A stretch of DNA of 8,153 bases, from positions 1 through 8,153 of the forward strand of contig CAJVXD010000041.1 of NCBI GenBank assembly GCA_913009675.1, in the 5' to 3' direction. This document shows, in pieces, positions 1 through 6,293 of this stretch. The position numbers and the translations under genes were made by a program. A model generated the notes under the pieces. It was not told the DNA's origin and did not search any database. It saw only the letters and a program-made list of their open reading frames with translations. Source of the stretch: an uncultured bacterium. GTDB lineage: Bacteria; Omnitrophota; Gorgyraeia; Gorgyraeales; Gorgyraeaceae. The stretch's first letter is position 1; the number at the start of each line of letters is the position of its first letter.

Positions 1-627
1 ACTAAATATCCGAACCTGCCCATATGGGGCATAGAAAATAAAGATATATATTTCGAAAATATCCTCCAGTTCAACAAGATAATGAAGTTTAATGCTTCAA
101 GCGAACACTTTATCTCCATGACCAGCAAGGCCCTGGAGGCATTAAAACCCGGGATATATTCAAAAGAACTTGCACGGCTCGACAAGAAAGAATCTGACTA
201 CGAAAATGAGAATATAGAGACAGAAGAATATCTGCAATACCTCACAAGTTACCTTAAAAGGTTCGATATCCCTGCGGATAACTATAAAAACATCGCCTTA
301 TTAAGCGAGGCCAGCCTGAAAGAAAAGACAATAGACCGGCAAAAAGTCATGCACGAATCCCAGAATCTTCTCCTGAACCTCCAAGACCTATTTAAAAACA
401 AGGGATTGCATTCTGAGATGGACATATTGATGGCCAAGGCAAAACTATTCAAGGACCAGAAGATATCACCATTTTCATTCTATAGTTACCTGAGAGACCT
501 GGCGTTAAGACACATGCCTAAAAAAAGTTCCAACTACCCTGCCCTCAATCAGTTCATAGATTATCTTACCAAGGTAAACTCCCTTGATACCACAAAGCTC
601 TTTGTGGAGATGCAATCGTTAGCCTAA
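1..627 (+). CDS. N-terminal part of an interrupted giant protein (5' partial)
   Basis: The frame is open from the first base, so the true start lies left of the window; the first in-window ATG (82) has no good ribosome binding site. The 208 visible residues are mostly alpha-helical and charged, with no signal peptide, membrane segment or catalytic motif. They begin with a YPNLPIWGIE stretch. Residues 65-205 show spaced helices with recurring aromatic/leucine patterns, for example ISPFSFYSYLRDLAL. I recognise no named family; the style resembles helical N-terminal regions of very large Omnitrophota proteins (recollection, not a search). The frame ends at TAA 625-627, but the same frame stays open from 628 to 5268 and continues the same helical character. 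I therefore infer that this is the front part of the 925-5268 gene, separated by a nonsense codon, and not an independent gene. Function unknown. Confidence 0.72.
   Translation, partial: TKYPNLPIWGIENKDIYFENILQFNKIMKFNASSEHFISMTSKALEALKPGIYSKELARLDKKESDYENENIETEEYLQYLTSYLKRFDIPADNYKNIALLSEASLKEKTIDRQKVMHESQNLLLNLQDLFKNKGLHSEMDILMAKAKLFKDQKISPFSFYSYLRDLALRHMPKKSSNYPALNQFIDYLTKVNSLDTTKLFVEMQSLA
625..627 (+). other. In-frame TAA interrupting one long reading frame
   Basis: The codons read TCG TTA GCC TAA GAT ATT AAA. Frame 1 is open on both sides (1-624 and 628-5265) without any frameshift. One substitution (TAA to GAA, CAA or AAA) would restore a frame of at least 1755 codons. TAA ends both the large gene and rimP in this window, so the codon is not obviously reassigned. 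Nonsense mutation, sequencing or assembly error, and readthrough are all possible. Confidence 0.85.
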
Positions 628-924
628 GATATTAAACAGCATCTGGCAAGGAATGAAAAAGAGAGGATACTTACCAAGGCGATCCGCAATATAAAATTTC
701 TCGAAAGCTTTTTCAATCTGGGGATTTCAAATGAGGAACTTGACTATTATCTTTCCGATAAGGATTCCTTTAAAGTAGCATGGTTTAAAAATGCTCTATT
801 AGAGCTCGGCCCTCGACTTCACTCTCCCCAGCCCGGCTACATAGACTTCAATCCCGCCCTTCTCGATAAACACCTACAGGAACTCGAAGAGTTTTATAAG
901 GTAGTAAAAGAGCGTGATATTGCC
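628..924 (+). other. Open in-frame continuation between the two gene parts
   Basis: These 99 codons contain no stop and join directly to the ATG at 925. The translation begins DIKQHLARNEKERILTKAIR and continues with charged helices and an acidic stretch (HLQELEEFYKVVKERD) just before residue 1 of the downstream call. No ATG, GTG or TTG with a clear ribosome binding site follows the TAA before 925. The ATG at 925 itself is preceded by GAGCGTGATATTGCC, which is not a Shine-Dalgarno sequence. I read this stretch as former or actual coding sequence of the large gene, not an intergenic spacer. Confidence 0.75.
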
Positions 925-3900
925 ATGGTCAGGAATGCCGCAAGCGAACTGGAAAATCGTGACTCAAAGGTCTCTGCCTTGCTCTCAGGCGGCTTCCACA
1001 CAAAGGGTATAACAAAATTATTACGCGAAAAAGGCTATTCCTATATAGTCATATCCCCCTATTCCTCCACTGATATAGACGAGGAGAATTACCGCTATCT
1101 TCTCTCAGGGAAGCGTAGATCTATAGAAGAACTTATAAAACAGCTCGATTTTTCCAACGTGGTCAAGGAGCTCGCTTCTAGTTTAAGGGTCCCGCTTATT
1201 TTTGATGATGATATCAGAAAAGCCTATAATACCTTTGCAGAGAAGAACGGTCTTCTTAAGATAGAAGACCTTTCTTGGAAATTTGCCCTGGCCTTTCTGG
1301 CCTATAGCCCTAAGGCACTAAAGAGGTATACGCCAAAAAACCCTGTCTGTAATATATCTTTACGCTTTCTCCCGGGGACAAAAGAGGTTATTTACCGCTT
1401 GAGGAGGAGGGGGAAGTGGTATAAGAAGGCTGACTTTCTCAAGATAGATAAGGAAGGAAACGTACGGATAGTAGGAAAGAAAGAATTCAATGAAGCACCC
1501 GTAAAGATATTAGATATCCGGAAGAAAAGGGGCGGCAAGGTAAAGGTACTGGTAGATAGAGCTCCGAGGGTCCCTCGTAAAAAATCGCCAAACCCTCTCG
1601 GAGTGAAAAATGGGAAAAACATTGAATTTCATTATGAAAGGCCAGCTAAAAAATTACCTGTTTATACCTCTAATAGGGATTTTGTATTACCAGAACACAT
1701 CAATAATACTATAACCAGTTACGGTTTAAGTCTGGATAATGTTACCTTTAGACAGGTTTCCGGAGTAGTTAGGGATGATAACAGAGATCCATTGAATGAT
1801 AATACTGTTACCCTTCCCTTAGAGGTGGCGAATATGGCAGCCCTTTCTGCATATTTTAACAGGGGCTGTGCCATTGACCCTGAAACCGGCCGGATGTTTC
1901 CGGATGCAGAACAAAGGAAGAATATAGCGGATGGCGGAGCAGTTACGGTTTTGGAAAAAACACTTACTGACCTTGCCGAAGATTTAGACATAATTATTAT
2001 AATAGGCGGGAGCGAGGGAAAGACGAGAGATGATGCACCGGCATTAGAAGTGAAACAGGTTATAAACCCGGGAGGTAAAAACGGTATATATATTGTTCAT
2101 GCCGATCCAATAGAGAACACCAATGCCGAAGCTGTTGACAAACCTGGTGCATGGGCATTATTTTTCCTGACAAGACTCCCTAAGGATAGCGAAGTTTTAT
2201 TAAAAAATGCTGTCAAGGAAGAAGGTATAAATCTTGAAGAATTTTTGCGAAATAAGTCAGGACAAGAGCTTGCTAAGTATGGTATACCTTTTTGCCATGA
2301 CCGTTATGTTATTTCTGTTTCTTATCCCGGTAATGCCAAGGCAGAAAAACCAGCCGAGTTTAATCCTACAGATGACCTTATAGAGATTTTGAAAAAGATA
2401 GCAGAGGAACATAATATAAGTTTGGAAGAATTAGGGAGAAAAACCCACGTTGTATTCTTAAAAGGCCTTAGAACAAGGCACACTTATATAGAAGATGCAT
2501 TAAAAAAGCTTCAGGATGCTGGAAATCAGATTACATATACTACTGTTGACGATGGTGATGCCTTTCCTAGAGATATGGCCTCGTTGGGATTACCGACTTA
2601 CAAAGGGAAGGATTGGAGTATAGTATTTGGTGCTAGTGGGGCCGTAGAGGCGTTTGGCACAGGGCTTGCTTCCGCAGGACGAAAGAGTTCTGACGGCAGA
2701 CTTATCGGCAGGGTAAGAATGGTTCATTCTTCGAAAAATATAGCGGGCAATGATCTTTCCGAATGGAATAGATATGATCCAAACGATTTAGAAGATTTTA
2801 ATTCACTTGGCATCACAAATCCGTCAAATGTAATTACGGAGAGGGAACTTTCAGTTTATCCTGAGAGGGTATTCGTAGCTTCATCTATAACAGGCGCGCG
2901 CGAAGACATCGATCTAACCTCAGAGATGCCTCTATCGGGCATTGTTACACGGGGAGATAATATAGAAGTGAGATCTTTTCTCACCGATAGATTTGGAAGA
3001 AGTTTTATAGTTACCGTTACTTATAAAACCAAGGATCTAAAAACTACTACCCTGGCCCTCAAGGCGGATAATGATTATGGCTTTCTTGATGGCCAGGATA
3101 ACTCGGTCCGTGATTATGCTACAAAAAAACTCCTCAGTGCGCAGACAGATGAAGAAAGGAGATTATGGGAAGAGAGACTACGTAACAATAGCTTGCCATC
3201 GGGCGGGGGATTGACAACGGAAGGATTTAGACCTCAGTTGCCTAAAGATAAGGTAGCGAGCATTGTTAAAGATGCGTCTTCATCAAAGAAAGGCATAAAG
3301 CTTCAGATATTCCCGAACAACGACGCATTGTCTAAAAGAGCCGCCGCGATCTTAGTCGCTGAAATTAAGAAAAAACCAAATTTCGTTCTGGGGTGTGCAA
3401 CCGGGAGTTCCCCTATCCTTCTTTATGATTATCTCATCAGGTCTTTTGAGGATGATGCCGTAGACTTCAGCAAGGTTAAGACCATAAATTTAGATGAGAA
3501 TGGCGGTCTACCTCCCACGCATCCCCAGAGTTACAGGTATTTTATGAATAAGCATCTGTTTAACCTTATATGCAATGAACTTACAAGTGATAAGTTAAGA
3601 CGCTGGGGGATTGATGATAGTGAAAACAGATCGATGAAAGATAAAGATAGAGATAAGGCTTTCGAGACGTTAAGGATATCTCTTATTGCCTATTTCAAGA
3701 GTGATTTTGTCGGCGGCAATGGAAAGGTTGAAACAAAACTATCGGAGGAGACGATAAAAGATTTCTTAACATTGACCAAACAGGTATTAAAGAAAAGCAA
3801 GTTGTTTAAGGATAATAAAAAGATCAAAGAGATATTGGCAAACATGAAAAAAGGGATTAGTGTTATACATAAAGGGCTTGATATGGCGAACACCCATGTT

Positions 3901-5268
3901 TTAAGCGGCGTTACTGATAACCCTGAAAAAGAATGCGAGGCTTTCGAAAAGATTATAAAAGAAGCGGGTGGTATTGATACTCAGATATTAGGCATCGGGG
4001 GTGACGGACACATTGCCTTCAACGAGCCTATAGTATTAAAAAAGAAGGCCTCTTTAACCAGCCCTCCCTTTACGAAGAACAAGATACGTGATTTTAATGA
4101 ATTTGATTTAGCAACCGTACCTTTTAGTGAATTGGGAGATACTATTACGGTTATGCTTAAGATCAGAAAAGAGGAAAGAGATAGACCAATACTTGAAGAC
4201 TATATATTCAAAAATGCAAATAGAGTAAGGTCCGATTATAAAACGCCTCCTTTGCCAAGAGAGGGAGCGGGTTTAGAGGAACTGGCCAAAAAACTTAGTA
4301 CGCAGAAGATGACATTTTATGTTTTGGGACTTGACGCAAAGGCCATTGCGAGATTAGCAAAAGATATAGAGCCCATTGCAGGTAATATAGCATTTGAAAT
4401 AAAAGATGCAGATGGTATAAAGGATTTAAGGACAAGGAAGGTAGAGCTTGCCCTGCCTAGTGTCATAGATAACCTCAGGGATTACGACAGGTTTTCTAAG
4501 AGCCCCACATGGGCGCTCACCATGGGAACAGGCAGCATTATGGATGCAGGAGAGATTATTCTCATAGCCAATACACCCGGCAAGGCAAAGCCAGTGGTGG
4601 CATCTATTGAGGGGCCTGTCTCGTCAGAGGTCCAGGCGTCTTATTTGCAAGAGCATCCTGATGTAACCTTTCTTTTAACAAAAGAAGCGGCAAAAAGCCT
4701 CAAGAAATCAGAAAGACTTGCCTCAGGAGAGACCCTTATTAAACTATCTGAGGAAGAGTTAGAAAATGCACTTTCCCAAGTAGCAGCTTCTTATAAGATT
4801 AATGGAGAACCCATTGTTGCCAGAGATAGAAGGAATTTGGTGAGGAATCTCTTTAAGCTTGGCTGGCTCGGAGATACATTCAAGAAGGGTTACGAACTTG
4901 GGTCTAATAGTTATGATTTTAAACTTGATTACGATAAGATAAGTATCGTGGGTTTTTCCGGAGATTATGCGGAGAAAAATAGCGATAGTTTCGTCAACGA
5001 TGTCAAGAGCCTGGAAGGAGGTAAGATAGCTGTTGTTATAACTAATAATGATCTCCAGAAGGCAAACTTGGAAGAGAGCGATAAGATAAAAGCAGCTGGT
5101 CTTGGAACAAAGATATTCGTTGTGAAGATAAGGCGATTGAGCAATGCCGACCGTCAATGGAAGAAACTTCTTACCGATAAGGATATGTTTGATTTTAGCA
5201 ATTTTTCTACAGTGAAAGACATAGTGAATAATAAATCACTGATAAAGGCCCTTGCTACTGCTAAGTAA
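925..5268 (+). CDS. Giant fusion protein with GlpX-like and NagB-like domains (interrupted upstream)
   Basis: 1447 residues from ATG 925; the frame is open back to 628. Residues 21-50 carry GGFHTKGI plus a beta-alpha segment (unassigned). Residues 150-245 are a basic linker. Residues ~295-705 resemble class II fructose-1,6-bisphosphatase (GlpX): NIADGGAV (D336), IIGGSEGK (E364), HADPIENT (D394, E397), DDGD (545), FGASGAVEAF (E575), SSITGA near 654. Residues ~789-1262 resemble glucosamine-6-phosphate deaminase (NagB): CATGSSP near 824, NLDENGGLP (D857), GGDGHIAFNEP (D1027, H1029, E1034), TMGTGSIMDA, and TPGKA with K1220. These match E. coli NagB D72, D141, H143, E148 and K208. Insertions of ~100 and ~127 residues split the NagB core. 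Residues 1263-1447 are unassigned. No signal peptide is seen at this start. Both domains handle fructose 6-phosphate, suggesting hexosamine or gluconeogenic metabolism; activity is inferred. ATG 925 has no clear ribosome binding site and is probably internal. Confidence 0.82.
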   Translation: MVRNAASELENRDSKVSALLSGGFHTKGITKLLREKGYSYIVISPYSSTDIDEENYRYLLSGKRRSIEELIKQLDFSNVVKELASSLRVPLIFDDDIRKAYNTFAEKNGLLKIEDLSWKFALAFLAYSPKALKRYTPKNPVCNISLRFLPGTKEVIYRLRRRGKWYKKADFLKIDKEGNVRIVGKKEFNEAPVKILDIRKKRGGKVKVLVDRAPRVPRKKSPNPLGVKNGKNIEFHYERPAKKLPVYTSNRDFVLPEHINNTITSYGLSLDNVTFRQVSGVVRDDNRDPLNDNTVTLPLEVANMAALSAYFNRGCAIDPETGRMFPDAEQRKNIADGGAVTVLEKTLTDLAEDLDIIIIIGGSEGKTRDDAPALEVKQVINPGGKNGIYIVHADPIENTNAEAVDKPGAWALFFLTRLPKDSEVLLKNAVKEEGINLEEFLRNKSGQELAKYGIPFCHDRYVISVSYPGNAKAEKPAEFNPTDDLIEILKKIAEEHNISLEELGRKTHVVFLKGLRTRHTYIEDALKKLQDAGNQITYTTVDDGDAFPRDMASLGLPTYKGKDWSIVFGASGAVEAFGTGLASAGRKSSDGRLIGRVRMVHSSKNIAGNDLSEWNRYDPNDLEDFNSLGITNPSNVITERELSVYPERVFVASSITGAREDIDLTSEMPLSGIVTRGDNIEVRSFLTDRFGRSFIVTVTYKTKDLKTTTLALKADNDYGFLDGQDNSVRDYATKKLLSAQTDEERRLWEERLRNNSLPSGGGLTTEGFRPQLPKDKVASIVKDASSSKKGIKLQIFPNNDALSKRAAAILVAEIKKKPNFVLGCATGSSPILLYDYLIRSFEDDAVDFSKVKTINLDENGGLPPTHPQSYRYFMNKHLFNLICNELTSDKLRRWGIDDSENRSMKDKDRDKAFETLRISLIAYFKSDFVGGNGKVETKLSEETIKDFLTLTKQVLKKSKLFKDNKKIKEILANMKKGISVIHKGLDMANTHVLSGVTDNPEKECEAFEKIIKEAGGIDTQILGIGGDGHIAFNEPIVLKKKASLTSPPFTKNKIRDFNEFDLATVPFSELGDTITVMLKIRKEERDRPILEDYIFKNANRVRSDYKTPPLPREGAGLEELAKKLSTQKMTFYVLGLDAKAIARLAKDIEPIAGNIAFEIKDADGIKDLRTRKVELALPSVIDNLRDYDRFSKSPTWALTMGTGSIMDAGEIILIANTPGKAKPVVASIEGPVSSEVQASYLQEHPDVTFLLTKEAAKSLKKSERLASGETLIKLSEEELENALSQVAASYKINGEPIVARDRRNLVRNLFKLGWLGDTFKKGYELGSNSYDFKLDYDKISIVGFSGDYAEKNSDSFVNDVKSLEGGKIAVVITNNDLQKANLEESDKIKAAGLGTKIFVVKIRRLSNADRQWKKLLTDKDMFDFSNFSTVKDIVNNKSLIKALATAK

Positions 5269-5389
5269 AAAATAGAGTCTCCCGGACGTTTAATCGCAAT
5301 CCCAGTTTTACCCAAAATTTATTATAGAGAGAAAAGAGGGATAAAGCGGATAAAGGGGTCAGAGTGATTAAAATAGATTATGCTGTAAA

Positions 5390-5417
5390 GATCCTTCGGC
5401 CTAACGGCCTCAGGATC
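5390..5417. repeat. Imperfect hairpin, possible intergenic repeat
   Basis: GATCCT (5390-5395) pairs with AGGATC (5412-5417). Inside, GGCC (5398-5401) pairs with GGCC (5406-5409) around a TAAC loop, leaving a 2x2 internal mismatch. It lies 120 nt after the large gene and has no T-run, so it is not a canonical terminator. Its compact palindromic form suggests a dispersed intergenic repeat, which one copy cannot prove. Confidence 0.4.
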
Positions 5418-5441
5418 AAGAAAAATCTTTGATAAAAAGTC

Positions 5442-5462
5442 TCTGCCCGAAAGGCAGATTTT
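5442..5462 (+). terminator. Possible weak intrinsic terminator
   Basis: TCTGCC (5442-5447), loop CGAAA, GGCAGA (5453-5458), then TTTT (5459-5462). The stem is only 6 bp and the T-run short. It sits about 175 nt after the large gene and directly before the promoter at 5465, so it could end transcription from the left or simply be a small hairpin. Confidence 0.35.
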
Positions 5463-5464
5463 CC

Positions 5465-5494
5465 TTGACAAGAGCATAGCTCTCATAGTATAGT
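5465..5494 (+). promoter_or_regulatory. Sigma70-type promoter upstream of rimP
   Basis: A perfect -35 hexamer TTGACA (5465-5470) is followed, after an 18-nt spacer, by TATAGT (5489-5494), which matches the TATAAT consensus at 5 of 6 positions. Transcription would start near 5501. The spacer contains a small inverted repeat, AGAGC-ATA-GCTCT (5471-5483), which could be a regulator site or chance. The promoter points toward rimP-nusA-infB, but a terminator-like hairpin lies about 60 nt downstream. Confidence 0.65.
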
Positions 5495-5500
5495 AAAGCT

Positions 5501-5560
5501 ACTCTTAGGAAAGGGAGGTGTTAAAGTTTTAAAGTGGGTGTCGTGTGCCCGCTTTTTTTT
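5501..5560 (+). promoter_or_regulatory. Short leader or small RNA with orphan Shine-Dalgarno-like stretch
   Basis: The predicted transcript from the 5465 promoter would be only about 60 nt before the T8 terminator. It contains AAAGGGAGGTG (5510-5520), close to a full complement of the 16S rRNA 3' end. No convincing gene follows at normal spacing: GTG at 5518 gives four codons, and GTG at 5534 gives 22 codons but runs through the terminator and next hairpin. It could be an attenuator leader for rimP-nusA-infB or an independent small RNA. Its role is inferred only from layout. Confidence 0.35.
5531..5560 (+). terminator. Intrinsic terminator or attenuator upstream of rimP
   Basis: AAAGTGGG (5531-5538) pairs with CCCGCTTT (5548-5555), including one G-U pair; further wobble pairs can form inside the 9-nt loop. 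The 3' arm merges into an unbroken T8 run (5553-5560). This is a standard rho-independent shape for + strand transcription. Because it lies between the promoter at 5465 and rimP at 5770, it either ends a short RNA or attenuates the rimP operon. Confidence 0.6.
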
Positions 5561-5564
5561 ATGA

Positions 5565-5609
5565 GCACATCATTTACGAATTTCTTTGAAATTCGTAAAT
5601 GATAAGTGC
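5565..5609. repeat. Long inverted repeat with perfect 16-bp arms
   Basis: ATCATTTACGAATTTC (5569-5584) and its exact reverse complement (5588-5603) flank a TTT loop. Outside, GCAC (5565-5568) can pair with GTGC (5606-5609) across a 2-nt AA bulge, giving about 20 bp. There is no T-run after it on the + strand. It could be a transcript-stabilising or RNase III-processed hairpin, or a palindromic repeat element. A coding origin is unlikely. Confidence 0.7.
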
Positions 5610-5697
5610 GAATAAATCCTGAGGATGCGACGGATAGAAGCATCCGAAGGATCTCTGAGATCGAAGATATCAAGGGCATCTGCGAATAAATCCCGAG
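5607..5697. repeat. Direct repeat pair in the rimP leader
   Basis: TGCGAATAAATCC occurs at 5607-5619 and 5681-5693. Both copies are followed, after one differing base, by GAG. A degenerate third copy, GCGATAAATC, lies near 5735. Between the copies are inverted repeats GGATGC/GCATCC (5623-5628, 5640-5645) and GATCTC-T-GAGATC (5650-5662). The density of short repeats suggests degenerated dispersed-element sequence and not a gene. Confidence 0.5.
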
Positions 5698-5710
5698 CGA
5701 GGTCGAGGCA

Positions 5711-5760
5711 TCTCTTAGGGAGATTATTTCGGCCGCGATAAATCGGCGCCTCGCAATGAC
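5711..5760. repeat. Probable dispersed repeat fragment ending in CGCAATGAC
   Basis: The segment has TCTC-TTAGG-GAGA (5711-5723), an imperfect palindrome GGCCGCGATAAATCGGCGCC (5731-5750) and the ending TCGCAATGAC. The pattern, a GAGATT start with a GC-rich palindrome closing in CGCAATGAC, resembles intergenic repeats I have seen in several unrelated bacteria. This is recollection, not a search. It ends only 9 nt before the rimP ATG, so it forms part of that gene's translation start region. Confidence 0.4.
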
Positions 5761-5769
5761 AAAAAGGAT

Positions 5770-6219
5770 ATGCTGGATAAAATCAAAGAGGTCATAGAAC
5801 CTATATTAAAACAGGAAGGCGTTGAGCTCGTTGACCTTGTTTTTCGTCGTGAGGCAGGCAGGCAGGTCTTGCGGCTCCTGGTGGATAGGCAAGGCGGGAT
5901 AATGCTTTCGGATTGCGTGAAGTTGAACGAGGGAATAATCCGGGAGTTAGACAAAGGCAGTGTTATTAACGAAGACTATACCCTTGAAGTAGATTCACCA
6001 GGGGTGGACAGGTGGTTTAGTTCAGAGAGAGACTATGAGAGGGCCAGGGGAAGAATGGTCAGGGTCACATTGAACGAGGCGATTCTGGATAAAAAAGAAT
6101 ATATAGGCAGGCTTAGAGAAGTGTTAGAAGATCACATAAAGATAGATGCGAAAAAAAAGGGCATTATTGAAATACCCTTTAAGAAAGTCGTGAGGGCAAG
6201 ACAGGAAGTAGAGTTTTAA
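5770..6219 (+). CDS. rimP: Ribosome maturation factor RimP
   Basis: 149 residues, the usual length for RimP, a cytoplasmic factor needed for 30S subunit maturation. The N-terminal alpha/beta domain (residues ~1-80) opens with a helix and GVELVDLVF, then RLLVDRQGGI, and includes the family signature LEVDSPGVDRWF (residues ~73-84), where most members have SPGLDRPL; the W in place of P is unusual. The C-terminal small beta-barrel domain covers ~90-149, ending IPFKKVVRARQEVEF. The neighbours nusA and infB downstream are the classic bacterial arrangement and support the call. The ATG at 5770 is the only reasonable start: an in-frame stop lies at 5716 and no other ATG, GTG or TTG intervenes. Its ribosome binding site is poor, as the only purine run (AAAAAGGA, 5761-5768) almost touches the ATG. 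Confidence 0.95.
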   Translation: MLDKIKEVIEPILKQEGVELVDLVFRREAGRQVLRLLVDRQGGIMLSDCVKLNEGIIRELDKGSVINEDYTLEVDSPGVDRWFSSERDYERARGRMVRVTLNEAILDKKEYIGRLREVLEDHIKIDAKKKGIIEIPFKKVVRARQEVEF

Positions 6220-6240
6220 AATCTATATTAGTGAAAGGTT

Positions 6241-6276
6241 AAAGGTGTAAGGTTTACCGCTAAACCTTACACCTTT
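6241..6276. repeat. Perfect 16-bp hairpin between rimP and nusA
   Basis: AAAGGTGTAAGGTTTA (6241-6256) and its exact reverse complement (6261-6276) flank a CCGC loop. AAGGTT just upstream (6235-6240) partly repeats the arm. No T-run follows on either strand, so simple termination is unlikely. Within the rimP-nusA transcript it would form a stable stem, plausibly affecting mRNA processing or the relative expression of the two genes, or it is a mobile palindromic repeat. Confidence 0.75.
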
Positions 6277-6293
6277 CAGCAGCTTTGCGATTT

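Noticed and set aside
82..84. ATG at 82 as the true start of the first gene
   Set aside because: The frame is open to the window edge, with protein-like sequence (YPNLPIWGIE) before it and no ribosome binding site at 82.
1621..1740. Local GC drop (about 30% by hand count) after the basic linker, read as a horizontal-transfer boundary
   Set aside because: It covers only about 120 bases and the next line returns to 40%; too short to support a transfer claim.
4759..5157. 132-codon frame on the minus strand
   Set aside because: It lies wholly inside the large + strand gene, with no recognisable motif or ribosome binding site; it is a shadow frame.
5364..5432. 22-codon frame from GTG 5364 (VIKIDYAVKILRPNGLRIKK...)
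   Set aside because: It is very short and runs across the 5390-5417 hairpin; AGGGG upstream is weak support. Nothing indicates coding.
5534..5602. 22-codon frame from GTG 5534 behind the AAAGGGAGGTG stretch
   Set aside because: The Shine-Dalgarno spacing is about 15 nt, and the frame consists of the terminator T-run and one arm of the next hairpin.
5269..5769. A tRNA upstream of rimP, as metY is in E. coli
   Set aside because: I found no cloverleaf arrangement, T-loop GTTCGA motif or acceptor pairing in this stretch.
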